Positions 31,393-39,395 of a stretch of DNA of 64,000 bases are shown here, in pieces. Origin of the DNA: Chitinophaga agrisoli. Lineage in GTDB: Bacteria; Bacteroidota; Bacteroidia; Chitinophagales; Chitinophagaceae. The stretch covers positions 1,028,347 to 1,092,346 of the forward strand of contig NZ_VUOC01000001.1 in NCBI RefSeq assembly GCF_008386695.1. The letters run 5' to 3'. A program made the translations under genes and the position numbers. The number at the start of each line of letters is the position of its first letter. Position 1 is the stretch's first letter. The notes under the pieces are model-generated. The model saw nothing but the letters and a program-made list of their open reading frames with translations. It was not told where the DNA came from and searched no databases.

Positions 31393-33069
31393 ATGAAGTA
31401 TAAAATCACTTGTTCGTTTATGCAGCTACGAAGACCGTATTTTTTCATTGTTTTGTTACTGGCACTTGCCGCGGCCTGCCGCCAATCGCAGCCGGCCCAC
31501 ACGCCACTGGCACGTGATTCCAGCCATTACACCAAACAGGCATATATTGACCGGGTGCTGGATAGCAATGCCCTGCACCGTTTCCTGGAAGCCGATACCG
31601 GCTACCGCGCCTACAGTGATCTGATCCGGAATTTTTACCAGCAGCGGAACTATCATTATGCCTGGATCTCCAACGAAGGGCGGCTAACGGAGCAGGCGGG
31701 CAATTTCCTGAACATGGTGCGCAATGATGCCCCGCCGGGTATGCCGGATACCGCGGTGGTAACGCCCATACTGCAGCAATTATATGAGAAGGTGATCCAG
31801 GACAGCAGCGGTAGTAGTGCCGCAGACCTTACCCAGCTGGAATTGCAGCTTACCAGCCAGTTCTTTGTTTATGGTAACAAGGAATGGGGCGGTATGACAT
31901 CAGATACGGCCAAGGACCTGGAATGGTTCATTCCCCGTAAGAAACTGGATATGGAGAGCCTGCTGGACTCCCTGGTACAGCGGCCCAGTAATGCCTTTGA
32001 AGAACCGGTGAACCGTTATTATATCACCTTACGGGCGGCGCTTAAAAAGCTGGTGGATATGGACGCGCATGAACACTGGGATTCTATTCCGGCGGATAAA
32101 AAAACCTATAAGAAAGGAGATTCCGCGGCGGTGATAGCGGTTGTTAAGCAACGGTTACATGCCTGGGGCGACCTGCCCACAGCGGATGCCAGCGCTTTGT
32201 TTACGCCGGCACTGGATACGGCTATACGCAGTTTCCAGGATCGTATGGGCCTTACCGTGAATGGCACCCTTCAGCAGCCGGTATTGAATGCGCTGAATGT
32301 GCCTTTGCAGCAACGCATCCGGAAGGTGCTGGTAAATATGGAACGTATGCGCTGGATACCGGTAGATCCCGGTCCGGAGTTCCTGCTGGTGAATATACCG
32401 GAGTTTAAGCTGCATGTATATGATAAAGGGCAGCTGGCCTGGAGCTGTAATGTAGTGGTAGGCAAACCTGGCGCCAGTACGGTGATCTTTACCCGGCCTA
32501 TGCGGTATATTGTATTTAGCCCCTACTGGAATGTGCCCCCGGGTATATTGGGCAATGAAATATTACCAGCCGTAAAACGCAATCCTAGTTACCTGGCCCG
32601 GCAGAATATGGAAGTAGTAGGCGCCAGCGGTAAAGTGATACCGGTGGGAAGCATTAGCTGGAGCAAATATGGCGGCGGCAATTTCCCGTATATCATCCGG
32701 CAAAAACCAGGTAAATCCAATGCGCTGGGAAAAGTGAAGTTCCTTTTTCCGAATGAGTATAATATCTATTTACATGATACGCCTTCCCGTCACCTGTTTG
32801 GAGAAACCAAACGTTCCTTTAGCCATGGCTGTATACGGGTAGCAGAGCCCAAACTGCTGGCGGAATGGTTGTTACGGGACGATGCGGCCTGGACGCCGGA
32901 GAAGATCGATAAGGCGATGAATGGCAGCAAAGAGCAGTATGTGACCATAAAACGACAACTGCCGGTATTTATAGGGTATTTTACGGCTTTCGTGAATAGT
33001 AAGGGGCAGTTGAATTTCCGGGATGATGTGTATGGGCATGACGCCCGGCTGGCGGCGCAGTTGTTCTGA
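31393..33069 (+). CDS. YcbB-type L,D-transpeptidase, exported
   Basis: 558 residues, large for this fold and close to E. coli YcbB/LdtD. Residues 10-30 form a signal peptide or anchor (FIVLLLALAAAC); Cys may be lipidated although the lipobox is poor. A scaffold domain (about 55-240) precedes a peptidoglycan-binding-like motif (AVVKQRLHAWGDLPTADASALFTPALDTAIRSFQDRMGL, about 245-290). The YkuD catalytic domain (about 330-500) has NIYLHDTPSRHLF and FSHGCIRV with His478 and nucleophile Cys480. It makes 3-3 cross-links in the periplasm. The ATG at 31423 is an alternative start. The gene ends at octamer hairpin copy 2. Confidence 0.93.
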   Translation: MKYKITCSFMQLRRPYFFIVLLLALAAACRQSQPAHTPLARDSSHYTKQAYIDRVLDSNALHRFLEADTGYRAYSDLIRNFYQQRNYHYAWISNEGRLTEQAGNFLNMVRNDAPPGMPDTAVVTPILQQLYEKVIQDSSGSSAADLTQLELQLTSQFFVYGNKEWGGMTSDTAKDLEWFIPRKKLDMESLLDSLVQRPSNAFEEPVNRYYITLRAALKKLVDMDAHEHWDSIPADKKTYKKGDSAAVIAVVKQRLHAWGDLPTADASALFTPALDTAIRSFQDRMGLTVNGTLQQPVLNALNVPLQQRIRKVLVNMERMRWIPVDPGPEFLLVNIPEFKLHVYDKGQLAWSCNVVVGKPGASTVIFTRPMRYIVFSPYWNVPPGILGNEILPAVKRNPSYLARQNMEVVGASGKVIPVGSISWSKYGGGNFPYIIRQKPGKSNALGKVKFLFPNEYNIYLHDTPSRHLFGETKRSFSHGCIRVAEPKLLAEWLLRDDAAWTPEKIDKAMNGSKEQYVTIKRQLPVFIGYFTAFVNSKGQLNFRDDVYGHDARLAAQLF

Positions 33070-33145
33070 TATGCGAAGATGCATAGATGCGGATGTGCGG
33101 ATAAAATATGGCCAGCTGTATCAGATGGAAGTACCTTATCCGCAC
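33068..33145. repeat. stop-anchored octamer hairpin, copy 2
   Basis: Units GATATGCG, AAGATGCA, TAGATGCG and GATGTGCG begin at the last two bases of the transpeptidase TGA. GTGCGGATAA (33095-33104) is exactly complementary to TTATCCGCAC (33136-33145). Confidence 0.7.
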
Positions 33146-33195
33146 GTTCTCATATCAACATTTTGACTATTCATCAATGATCAACATCAACATCT

Positions 33196-33236
33196 TTCAT
33201 CTGCGTGTTTGCCTTGCTGCAAACCCGCATGATGAA
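33196..33236 (-). terminator. long imperfect hairpin before the ridA stop
   Basis: TTCATCTGCGTGTTTGC (33196-33212) pairs imperfectly with 33219-33236, with GTTTGC/GCAAAC as the inner core. It lies 27 bases past the ridA stop and probably ends that transcript; there is no strong T-run. Confidence 0.4.
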
Positions 33237-33262
33237 TAATCAAACTGTGGGAATAATTGTAA

Positions 33263-33643
33263 CTACTTTCCCGCAATCACAGAGATCTCCACATTTACCC
33301 CTTTAGGCAGCGCTGATACCTGCACCGTCTCCCTGGCAGGAAAATCGCCGCTGAAATATTTACCATACACTTCATTGATCTGAGAAAAATTGTTCATATC
33401 TGTAATGAAGATGGTGGCCTTTACCACATGGCTAAAGTCCATCTGCGCGGCGCTTAATATATGTTTTAGGTTTTGCATCACCTGGTGGGTCTCTGCATTG
33501 ATATCCTGCATCACCAGCTGGTTGGTTTCGGGATGCAGGGCAATCTGTCCGGATACAAACAGGAAATTACCTGCTTTAACGGCCTGGTTATAGGGGCCTA
33601 TAGGCGCGGGGGCCTCCTGGGTGTTGATGATCTGTTTTTCCAT
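33263..33643 (-). CDS. ridA: RidA family reactive-intermediate deaminase
   Basis: 126 residues of the RidA/YjgF family, which hydrolyse reactive enamine/imine intermediates released by PLP enzymes. The family landmarks are GPYNQAVKAGNFLFVSGQIALHP (16-38), the catalytic Arg104 in FPARETVQVSALPKG and Glu119 in NVEISVIA. These residues mark the true deaminase subfamily rather than Rid1-7 relatives. It stands alone, diverging from the 3HCDH-like gene. Confidence 0.93.
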   Translation of the reverse strand: MEKQIINTQEAPAPIGPYNQAVKAGNFLFVSGQIALHPETNQLVMQDINAETHQVMQNLKHILSAAQMDFSHVVKATIFITDMNNFSQINEVYGKYFSGDFPARETVQVSALPKGVNVEISVIAGK

Positions 33644-33706
33644 AGGTTGTAAAAATAGGTAAGAATGAGGAAGAATATTCCTCCTTAATTATTAAGTAAA
33701 ATGGGA

Positions 33707-33714
33707 TAGGTTTG
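33707..33714 (+). promoter_or_regulatory. -7 element of the 3HCDH-like/tsaB unit
   Basis: TAGGTTTG, an exact TAnnTTTG match, 16 bases before the ATG at 33731. Confidence 0.5.
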
Positions 33715-33730
33715 CAAAAACTTTTTAACC

Positions 33731-34390
33731 ATGAACATCCTGGTAATAGGGGATGAGGTCCGTTATAAAGAATTACAGCAAAAAGGACTTGGGGAGCATA
33801 AGCTGCGCCGGGTGCATGATCTGGAGCTGGTCACCTTGTCTGATTTTGACCTGGTGATAGACCTGGAGCTGGATGATGCGCTGCAGCATGCCGTTGTGTA
33901 CGCCAAAACACCGGGCGTACCTGTGTTGGCCGGTTTGGCTAAAACATCGCTGGCGGGCCTCATGCATCAATATGCCTTTAGTCATGGCTTTAATGTGATT
34001 GCCTGCAACTGGCTGCCGGGTTTTATTAACCGGCCGCTGGTAGAAGTAGCGGTAATGGACGAAGGGCAAAAAACCGTACTGGATAACATTATGCAGCAGC
34101 TGGGCTGGCAATATACCCTGGTGCAGGACGCGGTAGGTATGGTAACGCCGCGTGTGGTGTGTATGATCATTAACGAAGCGTATTATACCGCGGAGGCGGG
34201 CACTGCCACCCGGGAAGATATTGATACCGCTATGCGGTTAGGTACCAATTATCCTTATGGCCCTTTTGAATGGGCATCCCGTATAGGCATTAAACATGTA
34301 TATGATATATTAACGGCCGTATACGAAATAACAGGAGATGAGCGGTATCGTGTATGTGAGTTGTTAAAGGAAGAAGCACATAAACAGTAA
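33731..34390 (+). CDS. cut-down 3-hydroxyacyl-CoA dehydrogenase-like protein
   Basis: 219 residues, against about 280 or more for complete enzymes. The C-terminal domain (134-215) is a good 3HCDH_C match: GMVTPRVVCMIINEAYYTAEAGTATREDIDTAMRLG and YPYGPFEWASRIG. The N-terminal part (1-100) resembles a Rossmann fold but is short: after MNILVIGDE there is no GxGxxG NAD-binding loop. So it either no longer binds NAD or uses a reshaped site. It is followed after four bases by tsaB and shares its promoter. A role in fatty-acid oxidation is possible but doubtful; a binding or regulatory role is an alternative. Confidence 0.75.
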   Translation: MNILVIGDEVRYKELQQKGLGEHKLRRVHDLELVTLSDFDLVIDLELDDALQHAVVYAKTPGVPVLAGLAKTSLAGLMHQYAFSHGFNVIACNWLPGFINRPLVEVAVMDEGQKTVLDNIMQQLGWQYTLVQDAVGMVTPRVVCMIINEAYYTAEAGTATREDIDTAMRLGTNYPYGPFEWASRIGIKHVYDILTAVYEITGDERYRVCELLKEEAHKQ

Positions 34391-34394
34391 ACAG

Positions 34395-35075
34395 TTGGCA
34401 ATAATATTAAATATAGATACGGCTACGGCTATAGGGTCCGTGACACTGGCAAAGGACGGCGTAGTATTACAAACGCTGAAGAATGAGCAGGAGCGTGATC
34501 ATGCGGCTGTTTTAACGCTGTTCATACAGGAGATATTAAAAACGCAGCAAATATTACCCGAGCAGCTGGATGCGATTGCAGTAAGCGCCGGGCCGGGCTC
34601 TTATACCGGATTACGTGTAGGGGTTGCTACGGCCAAAGGTTTATGTTATACCTGGAATAAGCCACTGGTGGGCATTTCCACGCTGCACATGATGGCGCAG
34701 GGTTTACTGGCACAACAGCAGGATACGGATGCAATGTATTGCCCGATGCTGGATGCGCGCCGGCAGGAAGTATACACCGCCGTATATGACGCTGCGTTAG
34801 GCACGCTGATGGCGCCACAGGCTTTGATCTTAACGCCGGATGCTTTTACAGAGTGGCTGGATCGTGGCAAAATATATTTCTTTGGCGATGGAAGTATGAA
34901 ATGGGAACAATTAATGATACAAAATACACATGCATCTTTTGTGCCCTATCATATCAGTGCAGAACACATGATACCCTTATCTGAAGCGGCTTTCCGCCAA
35001 CAGCGGTTTGAGGATGTAGCTTATTTCAGTCCCTATTATCTGAAGCCTTTTTACACGCCCGGTGCAAAGGCATGA
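34395..35075 (+). CDS. tsaB: tRNA threonylcarbamoyladenosine protein TsaB
   Basis: 226 residues; the TsaB scaffold that, with TsaD and TsaE, makes the t6A modification at position 37 of ANN-decoding tRNAs. Family marks are ILNIDTATAIGSVTLAKDG at the start, DHAAVLTLFIQEIL, and AISAGPGSYTGLRVG-like (AVSAGPGSYTGLRVGVATAKGLCY) around 65-90, plus PMLDARRQEVYTAVYD. The start is TTG, four bases after the upstream stop; no better in-frame ATG exists. It is co-transcribed with the 3HCDH-like gene. Confidence 0.94.
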   Translation: MAIILNIDTATAIGSVTLAKDGVVLQTLKNEQERDHAAVLTLFIQEILKTQQILPEQLDAIAVSAGPGSYTGLRVGVATAKGLCYTWNKPLVGISTLHMMAQGLLAQQQDTDAMYCPMLDARRQEVYTAVYDAALGTLMAPQALILTPDAFTEWLDRGKIYFFGDGSMKWEQLMIQNTHASFVPYHISAEHMIPLSEAAFRQQRFEDVAYFSPYYLKPFYTPGAKA

Positions 35076-35426
35076 TGATAAATGCTACATTATAAACGTG
35101 CAATTGAATGGCATGAAAAATCCTTTTTTCACTATTCAGAACCGACTTTTTACATTACCATTCTCTTAATTTTTGCGTTTTTAGCCCTTCCTTATACACA
35201 TTTGGCTCCCACATTGGTGGTAGATTGTCATCGAATTGTCAAATTGTCTCATTTTGGCACCTAACGCCGGTTATATATGAAAAAATAAGGTATAGAAGTT
35301 TTTTTTATTGTGACAAATATTATAATTTTGTATAAATCGACACCCAGTACTGTTTTCTAACAGGTGAGGGTTAAAAACTGTCCGTTGATCCCTTTCATTT
35401 CATCATTTTTAAAAAACTATTATGCG
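35076..35426. other. intergenic region between tsaB and the arsR-type gene
   Basis: 351 bases, AT-rich. It holds a -7 element (35324-35331) preceding the arsR-type gene. A 60-codon ORF at 35082-35264 has no recognisable features and is not called. No terminator for tsaB is evident. Confidence 0.5.
35324..35331 (+). promoter_or_regulatory. -7 element of the arsR-type gene
   Basis: TAATTTTG, an exact TAnnTTTG match, 95 bases before the ATG at 35427. ACAAA (35314) and TTTGT (35328) around it form a weak dyad. Confidence 0.5.
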
Positions 35427-35786
35427 ATGGAAAAAACATTATTAACGACCTCTTCTAATACTCTTATTATTTCGAGAGGTAACAATGAAAAAGACCAAAT
35501 CAAATTGGATTACATTGCCGTTAAAAAGGCGGCTATGGTATTGCGCGCAATTAACCATAAGCTGCGCCAGCAAATGATAAAGCTGCTGGAAGATCATAAA
35601 AAAATGACTGTAACTGAGATCTACGTCAAGCTTCGTCTGGAGCAGTCCGTAGCGTCTCAGCACCTGGCGATACTCCGCCGGGCGGGCATTGTAATTACCG
35701 AGAGAGATGGTAAATTTATCCACTATACTATCAACAAGCAGCGCATAGCTGAAGTGGCAAAGTTTGTGGAAGAACTGGTTGGCTAA
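35427..35786 (+). CDS. ArsR/SmtB-type winged-helix repressor without cysteines
   Basis: 119 residues from the ATG at 35427; an in-frame GTG at 35364 would add an unconvincing tail. The winged HTH is plain: KKAAMVLRAINHKLRQQMIKLLEDHKKMTVTEIYVKLRLEQSVASQHLAILRRAGIVITERDGKFIHYTIN. The chain has no cysteine at all, so it cannot use the metal-thiolate or persulfide switches of ArsR, BigR or SqrR. Its effector is therefore unknown. It is followed by a strong terminator and, 188 bases on, by an MBL-rhodanese enzyme whose promoter overlaps a palindrome, a natural target. Confidence 0.88.
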   Translation: MEKTLLTTSSNTLIISRGNNEKDQIKLDYIAVKKAAMVLRAINHKLRQQMIKLLEDHKKMTVTEIYVKLRLEQSVASQHLAILRRAGIVITERDGKFIHYTINKQRIAEVAKFVEELVG

Positions 35787-35824
35787 TTTTTTAAGTTATC
35801 CCCACCAGTAATTAAATAATATTT

Positions 35825-35857
35825 AAAAGTATCCCGGACGCATACCGGGATACTTTT
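35825..35857 (+). terminator. terminator of the arsR-type gene
   Basis: AAAAGTATCCCGG (35825-35837) pairs with CCGGGATACTTTT (35845-35857); the run of T's continues. It separates the regulator from the MBL-rhodanese gene, which therefore needs its own promoter. Confidence 0.93.
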
Positions 35858-35950
35858 TTTGGCGCTATATTATTCCAACTAATCAATTCTGTTTATTGGA
35901 TGATAAATAAACTAATGCCCTCTGCTGCGTAGTAAACCCTCAAACCTTCG

Positions 35951-35967
35951 TAGATTTGCAGCAAATC
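35951..35967 (+). promoter_or_regulatory. promoter and overlapping palindrome of the MBL-rhodanese gene
   Basis: The -7 element TAGATTTG (35951-35958) is overlapped by GATTTGCAGCAAATC (35953-35967), a perfect inverted repeat of seven-base arms around one base. It covers the transcription start and lies eight bases before the ATG, the place expected of an operator. Confidence 0.6.
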
Positions 35968-35974
35968 AAAAACC

Positions 35975-37378
35975 ATGTTCATTAAGCAGTTATACACTAA
36001 TTGTCTTTCTGAAGCGGCGTATTTCATTGCCTCCGGAGGAGAAGCCGCTGTGATAGACCCGGTACGCGATATTGATGCGTACCTGGACCTTGCCAAAGAG
36101 CATAACGTTTCCATTAAATATATTTTTGAGACCCATTTTCACGCAGACTTTGTTTCCGGCCATCTGGATCTGGCAGCTGCTACCAAAGCGCCTATTGTAT
36201 ACGGGCCCAATGCAGAAACAGAGTTCCCCGTATACCTTGCCAAAGATGGCGAGGAGTTTAAGATAGGCGAGGTTACGCTGAAGGTGTTACATACGCCTGG
36301 TCATACGCTGGAATCATCCTGCTACCTGTTATCAGATGAGCAAGGCGCGCCGCATGCCGTATTCACCGGCGACACGCTTTTTGTAGGCGATGTAGGCCGT
36401 CCGGACCTGTTTAGCGGTAACCTCACCAAAGAAGAACTGGCGGGTTTATTATTTGACTCGTTGAATAATAAGATAAAGACCCTGCCGGACAGCGTAACTG
36501 TATATCCTGCGCACGGGCCTGGCTCTGCCTGTGGTAAAAACCTGGGGCCGGATACTTACAGCACTATCGGTGATGAGAAACGCAGCAATTATGCATTGCT
36601 GGCAGCAGATAAAGATGAATTTATACAAGCAGTGACCACAGACCTGGCAGCACCCCCCTCTTATTTCCCGGTAAATGCCAAGATCAATAAAGAAGGTTAT
36701 GACGCGCTGCAGGCAGTGATGGAAAAAAGCCTGCGTCCCCTGTCCATATCAGCATTTAAAGAACGGATAGCCGCCGGCGCGCTTATTCTGGATACCCGTA
36801 ACGCCAATGAGTTTGTAGACGGTTTTGTACCTGGTTCCATCAGTATTGGGCTGGAAGGCCGTTTTGCGGAATGGGCCGGCAGCCTGCTGCCTTTTGACGA
36901 AGAGATCATCCTGGTCACTGCGCCGGGTAAAGAAGAAGAGACCATTGTACGCATGGCGCGGGTAGGCTTTGACAATGTAACCGGCTACCTGGAGGGCGGC
37001 TATGAAACCTGGGTAAATGCCGGCGAAGACCGTGACCTGATCATTACCGTAGAGGCAGACGAACTGGCCATGGACCTGCCACATGATGAAAACCTGGTGG
37101 TAGTGGACGTACGTAAACCAGCGGAGTATGCGGATGGGCATGTAAAAGGCGCCCTGAACCTTACGCTGAGCGATATGGCGGATCCCGGCAACCTGGCGGA
37201 CTTTGACGATCTGCATAACCTGTATGTGCATTGCCAGGGCGGCTACCGCAGCATTATTGCCTGCTCCATGCTCAAACGGGAAGGTATCCACAACCTGCGT
37301 AACGTAAACGGCGGCTTTGCCAAAATAAAAGAAGAAAAAGGCATAGAGATCGAGAAAGAGAAGAATGTGCTGAATTGA
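35975..37378 (+). CDS. persulfide dioxygenase-like MBL protein with two rhodanese domains (CstB/ETHE1-like)
   Basis: 467 residues. The N-terminal metallo-beta-lactamase domain (1-250) has THFHADFVSGH (His54, His56, Asp58, His63), HTPGHT (His110) and FTGDTLFVGDVGRPDL (Asp133), as in ETHE1-type iron(II) persulfide dioxygenases. The first rhodanese domain (about 258-355) has no active-site Cys (LVTAPGKEEET at that place). The second (about 360-460) has HCQGGYRS with Cys420. This is the architecture of staphylococcal CstB, which turns persulfides to thiosulfate and protects against sulfide. A palindromic operator candidate covers its promoter; octamer hairpin copy 3 begins at its stop codon. Confidence 0.9.
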   Translation: MFIKQLYTNCLSEAAYFIASGGEAAVIDPVRDIDAYLDLAKEHNVSIKYIFETHFHADFVSGHLDLAAATKAPIVYGPNAETEFPVYLAKDGEEFKIGEVTLKVLHTPGHTLESSCYLLSDEQGAPHAVFTGDTLFVGDVGRPDLFSGNLTKEELAGLLFDSLNNKIKTLPDSVTVYPAHGPGSACGKNLGPDTYSTIGDEKRSNYALLAADKDEFIQAVTTDLAAPPSYFPVNAKINKEGYDALQAVMEKSLRPLSISAFKERIAAGALILDTRNANEFVDGFVPGSISIGLEGRFAEWAGSLLPFDEEIILVTAPGKEEETIVRMARVGFDNVTGYLEGGYETWVNAGEDRDLIITVEADELAMDLPHDENLVVVDVRKPAEYADGHVKGALNLTLSDMADPGNLADFDDLHNLYVHCQGGYRSIIACSMLKREGIHNLRNVNGGFAKIKEEKGIEIEKEKNVLN

Positions 37379-37443
37379 TGTGCTGATGTGCTAATATGCT
37401 AATGTGCAAATGAAATGCAGCGATGCATTGTCATTTGCACATT
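37377..37443. repeat. stop-anchored octamer hairpin, copy 3
   Basis: Units GATGTGCT, GATGTGCT, AATATGCT, AATGTGCA begin at the last two bases of the TGA. AATGTGCAAATGA (37401-37413) pairs exactly with TCATTTGCACATT (37431-37443), with an inner ATGCA/TGCAT, and TTTTATTTT follows, so it is also a working terminator shape. Confidence 0.8.
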
Positions 37444-37596
37444 TTTATTTTGTGGCATTCCTGGTACCGCACATTAGTTTAATAGCTCATATACCAGAAT
37501 TAAGTTAAGCATTTTGTTGATTAACAGGTACTTAAATGGAAATTTAATTGCTGGTTCCCCCCTTATTCGTTAAATTCCTAGTAAAATCATTTAACC

Positions 37597-38085
37597 ATGA
37601 AGTACAGATCTTTATTAATGGCCTGCCTGCTGGTTGCAGGCGTATGCCTGTTTGGCTGTAAACCCAATGACAGCAAGTTACAACAGGCCGTAAATGAAAA
37701 ACTCACCGCCACCCCCGGTGTAACTGCTACTGTGCAGGATGGCGTAGTTACCCTGAATGGCGAGGCCGCAGATGAGGCCTCCAAACAAACCGCGGAAGAT
37801 GCGGCCAAGAATGTAAAAGGCGTTAAGTCCGTTGTTAATAACATTAATGTTCAGGTAGCGGTACCTACGCCACCGCCCACCGTAAGCATTAACCCGGACG
37901 ATGTATTAAAGAAAACGCTTGACTCTGCCTACAACGCCGCAGGCCTTTCCGGCGTAACCGTTTCCGTAATGGATGGAGAGGTAACACTGGAAGGTAAAGC
38001 TAAAAAGAGCGATCTGCGTAAGATCATGCAGGCTGCCCAGGAAGCAAAGCCCAAGAAAGTGCATAATAAACTCACATTACAATAA
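37597..38085 (+). CDS. lipoprotein with two BON domains
   Basis: 162 residues. Signal peptide with lipobox (LLVAGVCLFGC, lipid Cys21). Two BON domains: about 27-90 (LQQAVNEKLTATPGVTATVQDGVVTLNGEAADEASKQTAEDAAKNVKGVKSVVNNI) and about 105-160 (LSGVTVSVMDGEVTLEGKA). BON domains bind phospholipid or envelope surfaces and are found in osmotic-shock proteins such as OsmY. It lies 18 bases before a BON-LysM gene and the two are probably co-expressed. Confidence 0.85.
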   Translation: MKYRSLLMACLLVAGVCLFGCKPNDSKLQQAVNEKLTATPGVTATVQDGVVTLNGEAADEASKQTAEDAAKNVKGVKSVVNNINVQVAVPTPPPTVSINPDDVLKKTLDSAYNAAGLSGVTVSVMDGEVTLEGKAKKSDLRKIMQAAQEAKPKKVHNKLTLQ

Positions 38086-38103
38086 CCCCTAAAAACGATT
38101 GTC

Positions 38104-38487
38104 ATGAGCTTACAGGATAAATACAGATCACTCATTGACCAGGCCAACAGCGCCGGCATCAGCAACCTGCAGGTAACAGAACAGGATAATGTATTGTATA
38201 TAAACGGCACGGCCCCCAGCGCTCAGGTAAAGGATCAGTTATGGGATACCTATGAGAAGCTGGACCCTGAAATGCGGTCTGCAGATCTTGTGATGAACAT
38301 TAGTACAAGCGGTGGCGGCCAGGCAGAACAGGTCTACGAAGTGAAATCCGGCGATAGCCTTAGCAAGATCGCGAAGAACTACCCGGGCGTAAGCTGGAAA
38401 GATATTTTTGAGGCAAATAAGGACCAGATCAAAGATCCCAACCTGATACATCCGGGACAAAAGCTGAAGATCCCAGCCGGGTCATGA
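38104..38487 (+). CDS. BON-like plus LysM protein (Kbp/YgaU-like)
   Basis: 127 residues. The N-terminal half (about 5-70) has a BON-like pattern (ISNLQVTEQDNVLYINGTAPSAQVKDQLWDTYEKLDPE). The C-terminal half is a LysM peptidoglycan-binding domain (VYEVKSGDSLSKIAKNYPGVSWKDIFEANKDQIKDPNLIHPGQKLKIP, about 77-124). This is the layout of E. coli Kbp/YgaU, a potassium-binding protein. No signal peptide is visible, as in Kbp. It follows the BON lipoprotein after 18 bases and ends in a large terminator. Confidence 0.88.
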   Translation: MSLQDKYRSLIDQANSAGISNLQVTEQDNVLYINGTAPSAQVKDQLWDTYEKLDPEMRSADLVMNISTSGGGQAEQVYEVKSGDSLSKIAKNYPGVSWKDIFEANKDQIKDPNLIHPGQKLKIPAGS

Positions 38488-38520
38488 TAAGGCGCTGCGT
38501 AAATGATCTTATTATAAGCA

Positions 38521-38590
38521 GGGGCTGACGCGTTTGTACTATCCGCAAAGGTGTTTTGCGGTATTCCAATGGCGGGTCAGCCCCTTGTTT
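38521..38590 (+). terminator. terminator with an inner hairpin
   Basis: Outer stem GGGGCTGAC (38521-38529) with GTCAGCCCC (38576-38584), then TTGTTTTTAG. The 46-base loop itself folds (CCGCAAA at 38543 with TTTGCGG at 38555), giving a two-storey structure. Confidence 0.8.
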
Positions 38591-38727
38591 TTAGTAGCGC
38601 TGTTGCTAAAAAAATGGGCCGGACGGCGCTTTTTTGTTGGAATTCTTTTATATTACCAACGTTCGTTATTTCGTCTCACCACAAAATTTATTGTTGAAGA
38701 CTTGTCATTAATCAGTAACCATTTTAC

Positions 38728-39306
38728 ATGGTAGCTTTAGGAGATTTATTAGACGATGAGTTGGTATCGCTCATGCAGGGCGGCAATCAACAAGCCTTTG
38801 CCGAGATCTACAACCGTTATAAAGGCCAGCTGGTAGTACATGCCTATAAAAAGCTGGGTAATTTTGAAGACGCCAGGGATATAGTGCAGGAGGCATTTTC
38901 TGCTTTCTGGAACAAGCGGGGTGAGTTGAACATTTCGCTAAGCCTAGCCGGTTTCCTGTATACGATGGTAAGCAACCGGGTATTGAACTTTATCAAACAC
39001 CAGCATGTTGTTTCCCGGTATGCCAGCTCTTTTCATCAAATGCTGCGGGAACACCCCAACCCGTCTGAGATCCGCCTCCGGGAAAAGGATATGGAAGCCC
39101 TGATCCAAAAGGAGATCGATAACCTGCCCCCCAAAATGCGGATCGTTTTCCTGTTGAGCCGTAAGGAGAACTTGTCCCATAAAGAGATCGCCGAAAGTCT
39201 CCATATTTCCGAAGCCACGGTAAAGAACCATATTAAGGCGGCGCTGAAAATACTCCGTATGCGCCTGGGGCTGGCAGTTTATTGCCTGATGTTACTCAAA
39301 TTCTGA
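38728..39306 (+). CDS. ECF sigma factor of the SusC locus
   Basis: 192 residues. Sigma region 2 (residues 15-85: QQAFAEIYNRYKGQLVVHAYKKLGNFEDARDIVQEAFSAFWNKR) and region 4 (about 125-180: LPPKMRIVFLLSRKENLSHKEIAESLHISEATVKNHIKAALKILRMRL) are complete. It belongs to the Bacteroidota ECF group paired with FecR and STN-bearing SusC receptors. It is followed after 89 bases by fecR, with a 7-bp hairpin between. The C-terminus ends in a hydrophobic segment (LGLAVYCLMLLKF), common in this group. Confidence 0.94.
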   Translation: MVALGDLLDDELVSLMQGGNQQAFAEIYNRYKGQLVVHAYKKLGNFEDARDIVQEAFSAFWNKRGELNISLSLAGFLYTMVSNRVLNFIKHQHVVSRYASSFHQMLREHPNPSEIRLREKDMEALIQKEIDNLPPKMRIVFLLSRKENLSHKEIAESLHISEATVKNHIKAALKILRMRLGLAVYCLMLLKF

Positions 39307-39353
39307 GTACCCCGTTTTCCACCACTAAAATATTTTTTAAACAGACTAGCCCC

Positions 39354-39374
39354 TGACAACTATGTTAGTTGTCA
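39354..39374. promoter_or_regulatory. inverted repeat between sigma factor and fecR
   Basis: TGACAAC (39354-39360) and GTTGTCA (39368-39374) are exact complements around a seven-base spacer, 21 bases before the fecR ATG. It may be an operator, an ECF promoter part or an attenuator. Confidence 0.4.
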
Positions 39375-39395
39375 TACTAATAAAACCAACCATCA

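Noticed and set aside
35082-35264. 60-codon plus-strand ORF after tsaB
   Set aside because: AT-rich, no recognisable motif apart from one hydrophobic stretch, no good start signal; more likely intergenic.
35364-35426. GTG-started extension of the ArsR-type protein
   Set aside because: The 21 extra residues are unlike the family, and the ATG at 35427 gives the usual length.
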